Of a DNA stretch of 64,000 bases, positions 20,706 through 32,305 are shown one piece after another; the first letter of the stretch is position 1, and each line of letters begins with the position of its first letter. Position numbers and translations under genes: made by a program. The notes below the pieces were generated by a model, which saw nothing but the letters and a program-made list of their open reading frames with translations, did not search any database and was not told the DNA's origin. This DNA is from Lelliottia amnigena (GTDB taxonomy: Bacteria; Pseudomonadota; Gammaproteobacteria; Enterobacterales; Enterobacteriaceae): assembly GCA_900635465.1 (NCBI GenBank), contig LR134135.1:2976001-3040000 (forward strand). Direction: 5' to 3'.

Positions 20706-20728
20706 GGCCCGGGATTTCACCGGGCCTA
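20706..20728. repeat. Stable inverted repeat in the nuoL-nuoM intergenic space
   Basis: AGGCCCGG (20706-20713) and CCGGGCCT (20721-20728) form a perfect 8-bp stem around GATTTCA. There is no adjacent T run, so it is more likely an mRNA stability or processing hairpin than a terminator. The whole nuoL-nuoM gap (20595-20746) holds no gene. Confidence 0.5.
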
Positions 20729-20746
20729 TTCACACAACCATCAAAC

Positions 20747-22589
20747 TCAACGCAACACCATCAGCAGAGCCAGCACCACAACCGCGCCGATGCTCATTGA
20801 TGCGACATACCAGCGCAGATACCCGTTCTCGCTCAACAGCAGGCCTTTACCTGCAAAGCGGGAAAGAATCGCCGGGATGTTCATCATAGAGTTCATCGGG
20901 TCACGTTTGAGCAGCCACGCAATACCCAGGAATGGCTTGACGAAAATCTTGTCGTACAGCCAGTCGAAGCCCCATGCGTTGTACCACAGGGTACTCAGCA
21001 GACGCCCTGGCGCACTGTTGGCGATTGACGTCACCAGAGTGCGTTTGCCCAGCCACAGCCATGCAGCAATCAGGATGCCCGCGATAGCGACCGCACCCGA
21101 GGTGATTTCAAGCGTCAGAACGCGGCCGTGCTCAAGCTCGGTGGTATCTGGCAGCACGCCCTGTAATGGCGGAACAATCATTGCGCCGACGAAAGTAGAC
21201 AGCACCAGCAGCACAATCAGCGGCAGATGATGGGTAATCCCCTTCCCTGCATGCGCGTGAATTTGTTCTTTGCCGTGGAAGACGATGAAAATCATACGGA
21301 AGGTGTACAGGGAGGTCATAAACGCACCGACCAGACCTGCCACCATCAGATTGATATGACCATTCGCCATAGCTCCTGCAAGGATTTCGTCCTTACTGAA
21401 GAAGCCCGCGGTGATGATTGGCAGCGCTGACAGCGCCGCGCCACCCACCAGGAAGCAGACGTAAACCAGTGGAATGGATTTGCGCAGACCGCCCATCTTG
21501 AAGATATTCTGCTCGTGGTGGCAGGCCAGAATCACCGAACCAGAGGAGAGGAACAGCAGCGCTTTAAAGAACGCATGCGTCATCAGATGGAAAATCGCCG
21601 CATCCCACGCCTGCACACCCAGCGCCAGGAACATATACCCGATCTGGCTCATGGTGGAGTAGGCAAGAACGCGTTTGATGTCGGTCTGAACCAGCGCGGC
21701 AAAGCCCGCCATAACCAGCGTTACCGCACCCACGATACCGACCAGATGCAGAATTTCTGGCGTCATCAGGAACAGGCCGTGTGTACGGGCAATCAGGTAA
21801 ACACCCGCGGTTACCATGGTTGCAGCGTGGATCAGCGCGGAAACAGGCGTTGGACCGGCCATCGCGTCGGCAAGCCAGGTCTGCAACGGCAGCTGCGCGG
21901 ATTTACCCACAGCACCACCCAGAAGCATCAGGGTCGCCCACGTCAGCATGTTGTTGCCTGCTTCGAAGTGAGCCGGAGCCAGTTCCACCATTTCGCGGAA
22001 GTTCAGCGTGCCCAGTTCGTTGTAAAGGATGAACAGCGCGAAAGCGAGGAACACGTCACCCACGCGGGTCACGACGAACGCTTTCATGGCCGCTGCGCCA
22101 TTCTTCGGATCGGTGTAATAGAAACCGATCAGCAGGTAGGAACACAGCCCCCACGCCTTCCCAGCCGAGATACATCAGCAGCAGATTATCGCCCAGTACC
22201 AGAATCACCATGCTCGCGATAAACAAGTTGGTGTATGCGAAGAAGCGAGAATATCCCTCTTCACCGCGCATATACCAGGAGGCGAACATGTGGATCAGGA
22301 AGCCGACACCGGTCACCACCGACAGCATGGTCAATGACAGACCATCCAGTACGAGGTTGAAACCGATGTTGAAATCACCGACCGACATCCAGGTCCACAG
22401 CGGTACGCTGAAGGCCTGCTTGCCGTTGTTAAAGAAGTCAATTCCCGCATACGCTGTGACCAGCGCAGCAAGGCCGATTGAGCCAATGCCCACCGTTGCG
22501 GACAGATTTTCCGACCAGCGGCCGCGGGAGAATGCCAGCAGCAAGAAGCCAATCAAAGGAAAAATAATGGTTAAGGCAAGCATGTTCAT
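20747..22589 (-). CDS. nuoL: NADH-quinone oxidoreductase subunit L (frame broken once in this sequence)
   Basis: Distal proton-pumping subunit of complex I, with the long lateral helix. The N-terminal 147 codons ([15 protein letters not shown] to LGWEGVG) and the rest lie in different frames that meet at a run of five C at 22148-22152. Removing one base restores [21 protein letters not shown] and a 613-residue protein, exactly the E. coli length. Everything else is well conserved, including [20 protein letters not shown]. Its start overlaps the nuoK stop. Probably a sequence error. Confidence 0.92.
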
Positions 22590-22888
22590 CCACGCAACTC
22601 ACTTACTGAATCGATGTTCAGGTTCTGGCGGCGACGATGGAGCTGCAGCAACAGCGCCAGGCCAATACTCGCTTCTGCAGCCGCAAGGCTGATGGCGAGA
22701 ATGTACATAACCTGCCCATCAGGCTGACCCCAATAGCTACCCGCGACCACAAAGGCCAGCGCGGAAGCATTAATCATGATTTCCAGACCGATCAGCATAA
22801 ACAGCAGATTACGGCGGATAACCAGACCCGTCAGCCCGAGAACGAATAAAATCGCGGCGAGGATCAGTCCATGTGTTAAAGGAATCAT
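22586..22888 (-). CDS. nuoK: NADH-quinone oxidoreductase subunit K
   Basis: Small membrane subunit of complex I with three membrane helices. The ATG at 22888 ([18 protein letters not shown]) gives 100 residues, the E. coli length. Conserved glutamates used in proton transfer lie in [10 protein letters not shown] and [10 protein letters not shown]. Because of a base error in nuoJ, this gene appears fused in frame to nuoJ in the raw sequence; the fusion is not real in my view. Its stop overlaps the nuoL start (ATGA). Confidence 0.95.
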   Translation of the reverse strand: MIPLTHGLILAAILFVLGLTGLVIRRNLLFMLIGLEIMINASALAFVVAGSYWGQPDGQVMYILAISLAAAEASIGLALLLQLHRRRQNLNIDSVSELRG

Positions 22889-23440
22889 GCGCGCTCCTCC
22901 GTTTTTCTTTTTCGCGCGATCGTCAGTGCGGTTGCTCAGCACTTCGCCAGCACGCTCTTCGCGGCCAACGTGGAATGCCACAACCAGACCCGCCAGCAGC
23001 AGCATCGAAGCCAGTTCAACCGCCAGAACGTACGGGCCGAACAGCGCAATACCCACTTCTTTAGCGCTAATTGGCGTACCGTCAATGCCCTGGTCGTTAA
23101 CACCCAGAATGGCGTAAACGATAACTACCAGCATGATGGCCGACAAAATAGCCGGACCAATCCACACTTGCGGCTTCAGCCACTGACGTTCCTGTTCGAT
23201 TTCAGCACCGCCCAGGTTCAACATCATCACGACGAACACGAAGAGAACCATAATGGCGCCCGCGTAGACGATGATTTCCAGTGCACCCGCGAAATGCGCG
23301 CCAAGTGCGAAAAACACGCCGGAAATAGCCAGCAGCGAGATGATCAGATACAGCAGCGCATGCACCGGGTTGGTGTGCGTGATCACTCGCAGCGTGGCCA
23401 GGATGGCGATGAGGCCACAGATATAAAAAGCGAATTCCAT
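22885..23440 (-). CDS. nuoJ: NADH-quinone oxidoreductase subunit J (frame broken near 3' end)
   Basis: Membrane subunit of complex I with five helices, starting [19 protein letters not shown]. Read directly, the frame runs past its stop into nuoK as a 284-residue fusion. The break is in one of two T runs at 22902-22912. Removing one base changes KKKNGGAR to KKKTEERA followed by TGA overlapping the nuoK ATG, giving 184 residues as in E. coli. The conserved segment [19 protein letters not shown] is intact. Probably a sequence error. Confidence 0.92.
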
Positions 23441-23451
23441 TGCCCTTCTCC

Positions 23452-23994
23452 TTACGGTAACAGGCTCTTGACGTCGATAGGCTTAGCTTCGTTCTCTGCT
23501 TCGCCCTTATCTTTGCCGTCGATTGCCATACCCGCCATCCGGTAGAAGTTATATTCCGGGTATTTGCCCGGACCGGAATCAGCAGATCCTCTTTCTCGTA
23601 CACCAGGTCCTGGCGCTTGTACTCACCCATTTCAAAATCGGGAGTCAGCTGAATCGCCGTGGTTGGGCACGCTTCTTCACACAGACCGCAGAAAATGCAG
23701 CGCGAGAAGTTGATGCGGAAAAACTCAGGGTACCAGCGGCCGTCTTTGGTCTCTGCTTTCTGCAAAGAGATACAGCCTACCGGACACGCTACCGCACACA
23801 GGTTACAGGCAACGCAACGCTCTTCGCCGTCCGGATCGCGGGAAAGCACGATACGGCCACGGTAGCGCGGCGGCAGATATACCGGCTCTTCCGGATACAT
23901 CTGGGTTTCGCGTTTTGCAAACGCGTGCAGCCCCGATCATCCAGATACTGCGAATCTGGGTGCCGGCGCCTACTAATAATTCTTTCAAGGTCAT
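23452..23994 (-). CDS. nuoI: NADH-quinone oxidoreductase subunit I (frame broken twice)
   Basis: Ferredoxin-like subunit of complex I carrying two [4Fe-4S] clusters (N6a and N6b). The start at 23994 gives [21 protein letters not shown]. One extra base in CCCC at 23931-23934 and one missing base at AA 23577-23578 shift the frame out and back. Correcting both gives 180 residues ending DVKSLLP, the E. coli length. The two CxxCxxCxxxCP motifs ([24 protein letters not shown]) lie in the correctly framed middle. Without correction no functional protein is encoded. Confidence 0.9.
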
Positions 23995-24007
23995 GATCTA
24001 TTCGCCC

Positions 24008-24984
24008 CTATTGCGCCTGCCAGAGAATGACAGCCGCCGTTACCAACAAGTTGACTAGCGTCAGCGGCAGACACACTTTCCAGCCGAAGGACATTACCTG
24101 GTCATAACGCGGACGCGGTAATGAGGCGCGAATCAAAATGAACATCATCATGAAGAACGCGGTTTTCAGCGCGAACCAGATGAACGGCGGTAAGAACGGA
24201 CCGTGCCAGCCACCAAGAACAGCGTGACCATCAGCGCGGAAATGGTGACGATACCGATGTATTCGCCCACGAAGAACAGACCGAATTTCATACCGGAATA
24301 TTCAATGTGGTAACCATCCGCCAGTTCCTGTTCGGCTTCTGGCTGGTCAAATGGGTGACGGTGACACACAGCCACACCCGCGATAGCAAAGGTGACAAAA
24401 CCAAAGAACTGCGGGATCACGTTCCAGATGTCGGCCTGGTTGTTGACGATGTCGGTCATGTTGAATGAACCGGCTTGCGCCACCACGCCCATCAGGGAGA
24501 GTCCGAGGAACACTTCGTAGCTCAGCGTCTGCGCGGAAGCACGCATCGCACCCAGCAGCGAGTATTTGTTATTACTGGACCATCCCGCGAACAGCACCGC
24601 GTACACCGCAAGGCCAGCCATCATCAGGAAGAATAAAATCCCGATATTCAGGTCAGCCACAACCCAGGTCGGGCTAACCGGAACGATGGCGAATGCCAGC
24701 AGCAACGAGGTGAACGCGATCATCGGCGCAAGGGTAAAGATGACGCGGTCCGAGAATTTCGGGATCCAGTCTTCTTTAAAGAACATCTTGATCATGTCCG
24801 CGACCAGCTGGAGTGAACCACCCCAGCCAACACGATTCGGTCCATAACGGTTCTGGAACAGACCGAGCAGACGACGCTCACCAAAGCTCATGAACGCACC
24901 GCAGGTGACCACCACCAGCAGAATGACAATCGCTTTCAGGATGCTTAACAGAATGTCGATAAGATCCGGCGTTAACCAACTCAT
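24008..24984 (-). CDS. nuoH: NADH-quinone oxidoreductase subunit H (frame broken once)
   Basis: Membrane subunit of complex I that forms part of the quinone-binding chamber. It starts [18 protein letters not shown]. After about 258 residues (ALMVTLF) the frame breaks at AA 24215-24216, where one base is missing. Adding it restores [16 protein letters not shown] and an end VILWQAQ, for 325 residues as in E. coli. The conserved acidic loop [20 protein letters not shown] precedes the break and is intact. Confidence 0.92.
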
Positions 24985-27709
24985 GCTTGTGCCTCCTGCA
25001 GATTATCAAGACGCGCGCCCGCCAGGACCGGTGCAATACCCGGTAATCCCATCGGCAGACCCACCTGCCCTGCTGTCAGACCTTCGGCGATAATCAGCGG
25101 CAAGCTGATTGTCTGGCCTTCGTAGCTAAAGGAGATTTGGCTGCCCGCATTGACGCCAAGCTTCGCGGCATCCGCCGGATTGAGCTTGATGTATGGCTGC
25201 GGCATGCGCGTCTGGAACACAGGGGAACGCTGGGACATCTCATCGCTACCAAAAAGATGGTAATACGGTGCGATACGCCAGTTGCCTTCCTGAGCCTCAA
25301 AAACTTGCCGGAACGGTCGTGTAGTAATCCAGACCCGTTTCGCTGGCTTCAATCAGACGTACGCCTGGATCGCCGTGGCGCAGAGAACCGCCCACTTCAG
25401 ACTGGAATTTGTTCCATGCCTGCGGGGAGTTCCAGCCTGGTGCCCATGCAAATGGAACCTGAGAGCGTGGAGCAGACGGTTGGTTGTTCCCTTCCATTGA
25501 GAAGGCAAACATTGTGTCTTTATCCTGCGGCTGACGCGGTTCATGCACGCTGATATTGGCGCGCATCGCAGTACGGCCACTGTAACGGTGCGGTTCACGC
25601 GCCAGTTTCTGACCGCGAATACGGAAGCTCGCATCTGGCGCAGCGTCTTTAATACCGGCCAGGTGAGGCAGTTTTTCCACAACCGCATCGATAACGTGGT
25701 CAAGCTGCGTCCAGTCCACTTCGCGGCTCTGAACGGTGCTGTGCAGGGAGTGCAGCCAGCGCCAGCTTTCCAGCATCACAATATTGCTGTCGTAGTACGA
25801 CGGGTCATAAACCTGGAAGAAACGCTGCGCGCGGCCTTCGTTGTTGATGACCGTACCGTCGCTTTCCGCAAAGCTTGCCGCAGATAACACGAGGTGCGCT
25901 TTGTCCATAATCGCCGTACGCTGATGGTCAATCACCATCACCAGCGGCGCTTTGGAGAGTGCAGCATCAACGCGTGCCGCAGAGGCATGACGATGCAGGT
26001 CGTTCTCGAGCACGATGACGCCATCAGCCGCACCGGTTTCGAGTTCGCTGAGCGCCTCTTCCAGAGAGCCGCCGCCGATCATACCCAGACCCATGCTGTT
26101 CACCGCGCGAGCGATCATGGTCACGCCAACGTCAGCACCACGGCCTTTCAGGGCTTTTGCGACGTTTGCCGCAGCCTGAATCACATCCGCACTTCCGGCA
26201 TTGGTACCGGAAATAATCAGTGGTTTCTTCGCACCCGCCAGCGCCTGCACGATCACCTCGATCTTGTTTTGCAAATCGCGATCCAGACCGTCAACGGCCG
26301 GCGCGCTGTTATCCAACGCATGTGCAATCGCAAAGCCAAGACGCGCCTGATCTTCAACCGGTGCGCGATAGGTCCACGCAGCGATGTCGTCAAGACGCGT
26401 GTTGTCGACATTGGTGACAAACAGCGGATGTTTGGCACGTTGGCCGATGTTCATGATCGCCGCAATCTGCCAGTCAGCCACTTTCTGGGCGGCTGCCATT
26501 TCACGCGCTTTACCTTTCACTGCCTGACGAACTGCCAAAGCAACGCGCGCGCCCGTTTGCGTCAGATCTTCACCCAGCACCAGAACGGCATCGTAGGATT
26601 CGATTTCGCGCAGCGCAGGAGTACGAATACCGCCTTCGCGCAGCACTTTCAGGACCAGTTGCAGACGTTCTTGCTCACCGTTAGCAATACCGGTGTAGAA
26701 GTTTTCTGCACCCACCAGCTCACGCAGCGCAAAGTTGCTTTCAACGCTGGCACGTGGAGAGCCGATGCCGATGACCTTCTTAGACTGACGCAGAATGTCT
26801 GCCGCGCCCTGCATTGCCTGTTCGGCGTTCAGGGTGATGACATCATCGCCACGGCGCTGAACCGGCTGACGCGGACGGTCTTTCAGGTTTACATAGCCAT
26901 AGCCGAAACGGCCACGGTCACAGAGGAAGTAGTGGTTAACGGTACCGTTATAACGGTTTTCGATACGACGCAGTTCACCATAACGCTCACCCGGGCTGGT
27001 GTTACAGCCAAGAGAACATTGCTGGCAGATGCTTGGCGCAAACTGCATGTCCCACTTACGGTTGTAGCGCTCGGAGTGTGTCTTATCAGTGAACACACCG
27101 GTCGGGCAGATTTCTACCAGGTTGCCGGAGAATTCGCTTTCAAGCGTACCGTCTTCCGGACGACCAAAGTAGACGTTGTCATGTGCGCCATAGACGCCCA
27201 GATCTTCGCCATCTGCGTAATCTTTGTAGTAACGCACGCAACGGTAACAGGCGATGCAGCGGTTCATTTCATGCGAGATGAACGGCCCCAAATCCTGGTT
27301 ACGGTGGGTACGTTTGGTAAAGCGATAGCGACGGAAACTATGACCCGTCATCACGGTCATATCCTGAAGGTGGCAGTTACCGCCCTCTTCACAGACCGGA
27401 CAGTCGTGCGGGTGGTTGGTCATTAACCATTCCACCACGCTTTCACGGAACTGTTTCGCTTCGGCGTCGTCGATAGAAAATAAAGGTGCCTTCGGTTGCT
27501 GGTGTCATACAGGACATCACCAGGCGACCACGCGTGTCTTCCGCGTTTTGGTATTGCTTCACCGCACACTGGCGGCAAGCACCGACGCTTCCCAGCGCCG
27601 GATGCCAGCAAAAATACGGAATATCTAGGCCAAGAGACAGACAAGCTTCTAGCAGGTTGTCCGCCCCGTTGACTTCGTATTCTTTGCCGTCTACATGAAT
27701 CGTAGCCAT
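24981..27709 (-). CDS. nuoG: NADH-quinone oxidoreductase subunit G (frame broken twice)
   Basis: Large iron-sulfur subunit of complex I, with an N-terminal [2Fe-2S] ferredoxin domain and a molybdopterin-oxidoreductase-like body. The ATG at 27709 gives [13 protein letters not shown]; an ATG two codons upstream is possible. Breaks occur at AAAA 27477-27480 (after [12 protein letters not shown]) and AAAAA 25299-25303 (after YYTTVPASF), each with one extra base. Corrected, the protein is 908 residues, the E. coli length. Cluster cysteines are visible in [37 protein letters not shown] and CQQCSLGCN segments. An ERIC repeat separates it from nuoF. Confidence 0.92.
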
Positions 27710-27756
27710 TAGCATGCTTCCAGTTGGCTCGAATAAATCCGAGCGTTAATCAAAAT

Positions 27757-27878
27757 TCTTTTACGCTTCATCCTTCAGGCCGCTTCTGCGTTAGCTTCCC
27801 TCGCTTACTCCCCTCACTTACTGATGTAAGCTCCAGGAATTCACTCCGTCGCTGCCTTGATGCAACCTGAATGCTTGT
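27757..27878. repeat. ERIC element between nuoF and nuoG
   Basis: The core CACTTACTGATGTAAGCTCC and the flanks TCGCTTACTCCCC and AGGAATTCACTCCGTCGC match the conserved core of enterobacterial repetitive intergenic consensus (ERIC/IRU) elements. CTTAC-TGAT-GTAAG forms the central hairpin. The element is about 120 bp; its boundaries are approximate. It enlarges the nuoF-nuoG gap to 179 bp, far more than the short spacers elsewhere in the operon, and must be transcribed as part of the nuo mRNA. Confidence 0.8.
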
Positions 27879-27888
27879 GCGTAAGAAA

Positions 27889-29226
27889 CTACCAGCGCGC
27901 TTTTAGCAGGTTCGGCTGAATACCGCTTATCGCATGGGTATTGCTGAACTGCTGCTTGATGCCTGCTTCGAATTCTTCGCGGAAATATTTAATCGCGCTT
28001 TGCAGAGGCTCAACGGCGCCTGGTGCGTGGGCACAGAAGGTTTTGCCCGGACCAAGGAATCGACACAGTTGCTCAAGTGTTTCGATATCACCAGGCTGGC
28101 CTTCGCCACGTTCAAGAGCACGCAGGATCTTCACGCTCCACGGCAAACCATCACGGCACGGTGTGCACCAGCCGCAGGACTCGCGAGCGAAGAACTCTTC
28201 CAGGTTGCGAACCAGCGGTACCATACCAATTTCGTGGTCAACGGCCATCGCCAGCGCAGTCCCCAGACGGCTACCTGCTTTACCAATGCTTTCAAATTCC
28301 ATTGGCAGGTCAAGATGCGCTTCGGTCAGGAAGTCTGTACCTGCGCCGCCCGGCTGCCAGGCTTTGAATTTAAGCCCATCGCGCATACCGCCAGCGTAGT
28401 CTTCAAGGATTTCACGCGCGGTGGTACCGAACGGTAATTCCCAAAGACCTGGATTTTTGACGCGACCAGAGAAGCCCATCAGTTTTGTGCCGGCATCTTT
28501 ACTGGTAGAGATGTTTTGATACCACTCCACGCCGTTCGCCAGGATTGCCGGAACGTTACACAGGGTTTCGACGTTGTTCACACAGGTCGGTTTACCCCAC
28601 ACGCCGGAACTTGCCGGGAACGGTGGCTTAGAGCGCGGGTTCGCACGACGGCCTTCAAGGGAGTTAATCAGCGCGGTTTCTTCACCGCAGATGTAGCGCC
28701 CTGCCCCGGTATGCACGAACAGCTCGAAGTCAAAACCGGTGCCGAGAATATTTTTGCCAAGCAGACCCGCTTCGGTGGCTTCGGCAATCGCACGACGCAG
28801 ATTTTCTGCCGCTTCGATGTACTCACCGCGCAGGAAGATGTAGCCGCGATACGCTTTCAACGCAAACGCCGAGATCAGCATGCCTTCCACCAGCAGGTGC
28901 GGCAGCTGTTCCATCAACAGGCGGTCTTTGTAGGTGCCGGGTTCCATTTCATCGGCGTTACACAGCAGGTAACGGATGTTCATGGATTCGTCTTTCGGCA
29001 TCAGGCTCCACTTAAGACCCGTGGAAAAGCCAGCGCCACCGCGCCCTTTGAGGCCAGCGTCTTTCACCGCATTAACGATTTCATCCGGTGCCATGCCAGC
29101 AAGCGCTTTGCGAGCACCTTCGTAACCGTTTTTGCTTTGATATTCATCGAGCCATACCGGCTGTTTGTCATCGCGCAGACGCCAGGTCAGCGGATGAGTT
29201 TCAGCAGTACGAATTACAGTTTTCAT
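27889..29226 (-). CDS. nuoF: NADH-quinone oxidoreductase subunit F
   Basis: NADH-binding subunit of complex I with FMN and a [4Fe-4S] cluster (N3). It has 445 residues as in E. coli. [13 protein letters not shown] (about residues 61-73) is the glycine-rich NADH/FMN loop. Cluster cysteines are in [12 protein letters not shown], with the fourth in [10 protein letters not shown]. Its start overlaps the nuoE stop by 4 bp. The 3' side is followed by an ERIC repeat before nuoG. No frame break. Confidence 0.97.
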   Translation of the reverse strand: MKTVIRTAETHPLTWRLRDDKQPVWLDEYQSKNGYEGARKALAGMAPDEIVNAVKDAGLKGRGGAGFSTGLKWSLMPKDESMNIRYLLCNADEMEPGTYKDRLLMEQLPHLLVEGMLISAFALKAYRGYIFLRGEYIEAAENLRRAIAEATEAGLLGKNILGTGFDFELFVHTGAGRYICGEETALINSLEGRRANPRSKPPFPASSGVWGKPTCVNNVETLCNVPAILANGVEWYQNISTSKDAGTKLMGFSGRVKNPGLWELPFGTTAREILEDYAGGMRDGLKFKAWQPGGAGTDFLTEAHLDLPMEFESIGKAGSRLGTALAMAVDHEIGMVPLVRNLEEFFARESCGWCTPCRDGLPWSVKILRALERGEGQPGDIETLEQLCRFLGPGKTFCAHAPGAVEPLQSAIKYFREEFEAGIKQQFSNTHAISGIQPNLLKARW

Positions 29227-29723
29227 TTGTACTGCTCCAGCAGGTCAGGAATCGCTTCCGGAGTCAGATGGCTGTGAGTGTCCTCATCAATCATCATGCT
29301 CGGCCCCTTGTCGCAGTTACCCAGGCAGCAGGTCGGCAGCAGAGTAAAACGACCGTCAAACGTCGTTTGCCCTGGCTTAATGTCGAGTTTTTTCTCGAGC
29401 GCGGCCTGAATTCCCTGATAACCCGTGATATGACACACCACGCTGTCGCAATAGCGGATCACGTGACGGCCAACCGGCTGGCGGAAGATTTGGCTGTAGA
29501 ACGTTGCCACCCCTTCTACATCACTTGCCGGAATGCCGAGCACTTCAGCGATCGCATAAATCGCGCCATCTGGCACCCAACCGCGCTGTTTCTGAACAAT
29601 TTTCAGCGCTTCAATGGACGCCGCACGCGGGTCTTCGTAGTGGTGCATCTCATGCTCAATCGCCGCACGTTCTGCCGCACTCAGCTCAAAAGCCTCGGTT
29701 TGTGGTTGTTGATTCTCGTGCAT
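29223..29723 (-). CDS. nuoE: NADH-quinone oxidoreductase subunit E
   Basis: Thioredoxin-fold subunit of complex I holding the [2Fe-2S] cluster N1a. It has 166 residues, the E. coli length. The four ligands are visible at Cys92 and Cys97 (YCDSVVCH) and Cys133 and Cys137 (TCCLGNC). It sits 2 bp after nuoC and overlaps nuoF by 4 bp. Confidence 0.97.
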   Translation of the reverse strand: MHENQQPQTEAFELSAAERAAIEHEMHHYEDPRAASIEALKIVQKQRGWVPDGAIYAIAEVLGIPASDVEGVATFYSQIFRQPVGRHVIRYCDSVVCHITGYQGIQAALEKKLDIKPGQTTFDGRFTLLPTCCLGNCDKGPSMMIDEDTHSHLTPEAIPDLLEQYK

Positions 29724-29725
29724 AA

Positions 29726-31525
29726 TTAGCGGTCCACATCTGACATAACAAAATCGATACTACCCAGATGGACGATCAAGTCGGACACCAGGCTGCCGCG
29801 TACCGCTACCGGAATTTGCTGCAAATGCGCAAAACTCGGGGTACGGATACGAGTACGGTAGCTCATGGTGCTGCCATCGCTGGTCAGGTAATAACTGTTG
29901 ATACCCTTGGTCGCCTCAATCATCTGGAAGGATTCGTTGGCCGGCATAACAGGGCCCCACGAAACCTGCAGGAAGTGGGTGATCAGGGTTTCGATATGTT
30001 GCAGCGTACGCTCTTTCGGTGGCGGCGTTGTCAGCGGGTGATCCGCCTTGAACGGGCCTTCCGGCATGTTGTTGAGACACTGCTCAAGAATACGCAAGCT
30101 TTGGCGTAGCTCTTCAACTTTCAGCATCACGCGGGTATAGCAGTCAGAAACACCGCCGCCAACCGGGACTTCAAAGTCGAAGTTTTCATAGCCTGAGTAT
30201 GGACGCGCTTTACGCACGTCAAAATCAATCCCTGTCGCACGCAACGCAGCACCGGTACAACCCCAATCCAGGGCTTCTTTCGCACCGTAAGCGGCGACAC
30301 CCTTAGAGCGGGCAATCAGAATGGTGTTACGCAGCGCGGCTTTCTCGTATGAGTCCAGACGCTTTGGCATCCAGTCGAGGAAATCACGCAGCAGCTTATC
30401 CCAGCCGCGCGGTAGATCGTGTGCAACACCGCCGATACGGAACCAGGCTGGATGCATACGGAAACCGGTAATGGCTTCGACGACATCGTAGATTTTTTGA
30501 CGGTCGGTAAAGGCGAAGAAGACCGGTGTCATCGCACCGACGTCCTGAATGAACGTAGAGATGTACAGCAAATGGCTGTTGATACGGAACAGTTCGGAGA
30601 GCATCACGCGAATGACATTCACGCGATCCGGAACGGTAATGCCCGCTAATTTTTCTACCGCTAGCACGTAAGGCATTTCGTTCACGCAGCCGCCGAGGTA
30701 TTCGATACGGTCGGTGTACGGAATGTAGCTGTGCCAGGACTGACGCTCGCCCATCTTCTCAGCACCACGGTGGTGATAGCCGATATCAGGAACGCAGTCG
30801 ACAATCTCTTCGCCATCAAGCTGGAGGATAATACGGAATGCACCGTGTGAAGACGGGTGGTTCGGGCCGAGGTTGAGGAACATGAAGTCCTCGTTTTCGG
30901 TGCTGCGCTTCATGCCCCAGTCTTCAGGCTTGAACGTCAGCGCTTCCATCTCCAGATCCTGTTTCGCTTTCGTCAGCTCAAACGGATCGAATTCGGTCGC
31001 ACGCGCCGGATAATCTTTACGCAGCGGGTGGCCCGTCCACGTCGGTGGCATCAGAAGACGCGTCAGATGCGGGTGACCGTCGAAGGTCATACCGAACATT
31101 TCCCAGGTTTCACGCTCATACCAGTTAGCGTTCGGGAAAAGTTTGGTGAACGTTGGCAAGCGCATGTCGTTTTCAGACAATGCCACCTTGAGCATGATAT
31201 CCCGATTGCGGTCTATTGAGATCAGGTGGTAGAAAACGGAAAAATCCGCCGCGGGTAAACCGTGACGGTGCGTGCGTAAGCGCTCATCCATGCCGTGGAG
31301 GTCAAACAGCATGACGTAAGGTTTTGGCAGTTTCTTTAAGAAATCGCCCACTTCCAGTAATTGTTCACGCTTAACCCAAACGACGGGTACCCCGGTGCGG
31401 GTGGCCTGAACAGTAAAGGCATCCGGCCCAAAACGGTTGCGCAGTTCGCCGATGACCGGGTCATCCAGATGGTCCCGGGTAAGACAAGCGGCTTGCGCGG
31501 TTAAGTCGGTCATATTGTTCACCAT
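29726..31525 (-). CDS. nuoC: NADH-quinone oxidoreductase subunit C/D (fused)
   Basis: Fusion of the 30-kDa-like NuoC and the 49-kDa-like NuoD subunits of complex I, the normal arrangement in enterobacteria. The ATG at 31525 ([11 protein letters not shown]) gives 599 residues; an in-frame start 30 bp upstream adds residues not found in E. coli. The C domain ends near residue 190 ([25 protein letters not shown]), and the D domain includes [14 protein letters not shown] and [10 protein letters not shown], which line the quinone site. The 90 bp before nuoB contain no gene. Confidence 0.96.
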   Translation of the reverse strand: MVNNMTDLTAQAACLTRDHLDDPVIGELRNRFGPDAFTVQATRTGVPVVWVKREQLLEVGDFLKKLPKPYVMLFDLHGMDERLRTHRHGLPAADFSVFYHLISIDRNRDIMLKVALSENDMRLPTFTKLFPNANWYERETWEMFGMTFDGHPHLTRLLMPPTWTGHPLRKDYPARATEFDPFELTKAKQDLEMEALTFKPEDWGMKRSTENEDFMFLNLGPNHPSSHGAFRIILQLDGEEIVDCVPDIGYHHRGAEKMGERQSWHSYIPYTDRIEYLGGCVNEMPYVLAVEKLAGITVPDRVNVIRVMLSELFRINSHLLYISTFIQDVGAMTPVFFAFTDRQKIYDVVEAITGFRMHPAWFRIGGVAHDLPRGWDKLLRDFLDWMPKRLDSYEKAALRNTILIARSKGVAAYGAKEALDWGCTGAALRATGIDFDVRKARPYSGYENFDFEVPVGGGVSDCYTRVMLKVEELRQSLRILEQCLNNMPEGPFKADHPLTTPPPKERTLQHIETLITHFLQVSWGPVMPANESFQMIEATKGINSYYLTSDGSTMSYRTRIRTPSFAHLQQIPVAVRGSLVSDLIVHLGSIDFVMSDVDR

Positions 31526-31615
31526 TGCAAATGGTCCGTGGTGACTGTCGGGCATGGCTTCGCGCTATTTGTATAGTGATATGCGAAGGGTTTCTCCACT
31601 GCCCGCAGGCGTAAA

Positions 31616-32290
31616 TTAAATTTCGTCAGGCGTACGCAGGTTTGTCACTGCGATACGTTCGCCGCGTTTACGCTCGCGCTCTGATTGCATATTGGCGCGA
31701 TACACGCCCTGATCGCCAACCACCCAGGAAAGCGGACGGCGCTCTTTGCCAATCGAATCCTGCAGCAGCATCAGTGCCTGCATGTAAGCTTCCGGACGTG
31801 GCGGACAGCCAGGAATGTAAACATCCACTGGGATAAATTTATCGACCCCCTGCACGACAGAATAAATGTCGTACATACCACCGGAGTTTGCACATGCGCC
31901 CATGGAAATAACCCATTTCGGCTCGAGCATTTGATCGTAAAGACGCTGAATAACAGGCGCCATTTTGGTGAAGCAGGTTCCCGCAACCACCATCAGGTCA
32001 GCCTGACGTGGTGAAGCACGCAGTACCTCGGCACCAAAACGCGCAACGTCATGCACCGCAGTGAATGACGTCACCATTTCAACGTAGCAGCAAGAAAGAC
32101 CAAAGTTGTATGGCCAGATTGAGTTCTTACGACCCCAGTTGACCATATCGTGCATGGCATGCTCGAGCTTGCCCATGTACACGCTTTTGTTGATTTCTTG
32201 CTCCAGGGGGTCGGTTACGATCTCCTGTTTTTGCAGGGGGTAACGGTCATTCTCACCGTTAGGATCTATGCGGGTGAGCGTATAATCCAT
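31616..32290 (-). CDS. nuoB: NADH-quinone oxidoreductase subunit B
   Basis: Subunit of complex I that carries the terminal [4Fe-4S] cluster N2, the electron donor to quinone. It has 224 residues (E. coli 220, the extra four at the N-terminus). The ligands are visible at Cys67-Cys68 (LSCCYVE), Cys133 (MGACANSGG) and Cys162 ([10 protein letters not shown]). It lies 15 bp after nuoA. Confidence 0.97.
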   Translation of the reverse strand: MDYTLTRIDPNGENDRYPLQKQEIVTDPLEQEINKSVYMGKLEHAMHDMVNWGRKNSIWPYNFGLSCCYVEMVTSFTAVHDVARFGAEVLRASPRQADLMVVAGTCFTKMAPVIQRLYDQMLEPKWVISMGACANSGGMYDIYSVVQGVDKFIPVDVYIPGCPPRPEAYMQALMLLQDSIGKERRPLSWVVGDQGVYRANMQSERERKRGERIAVTNLRTPDEI

Positions 32291-32305
32291 CTTATTGCCT
32301 CGCTG

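Noticed and set aside
22586..23440. A 284-residue NuoJ-NuoK fusion protein
   Set aside because: The join lies exactly at a homopolymer, the nuoK start and overlap are normal, and removing one base gives both proteins at standard length.
23202..23900. A 232-residue NuoI variant with a novel C-terminus
   Set aside because: The new C-terminus is an out-of-frame reading of the nuoI end and nuoJ start, caused by a missing base at 23577-23578.
25894..27426. A long open frame (510 codons) on the plus strand opposite nuoG
   Set aside because: It is antisense to a clearly conserved gene, resembles no family I know, and is explained by high-GC codon bias in nuoG.
27477..27480. Programmed ribosomal frameshift in nuoG
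   Set aside because: The run is not a slippery heptamer with a downstream structure, and E. coli nuoG has no frameshift there; similar breaks occur in several neighbouring genes.
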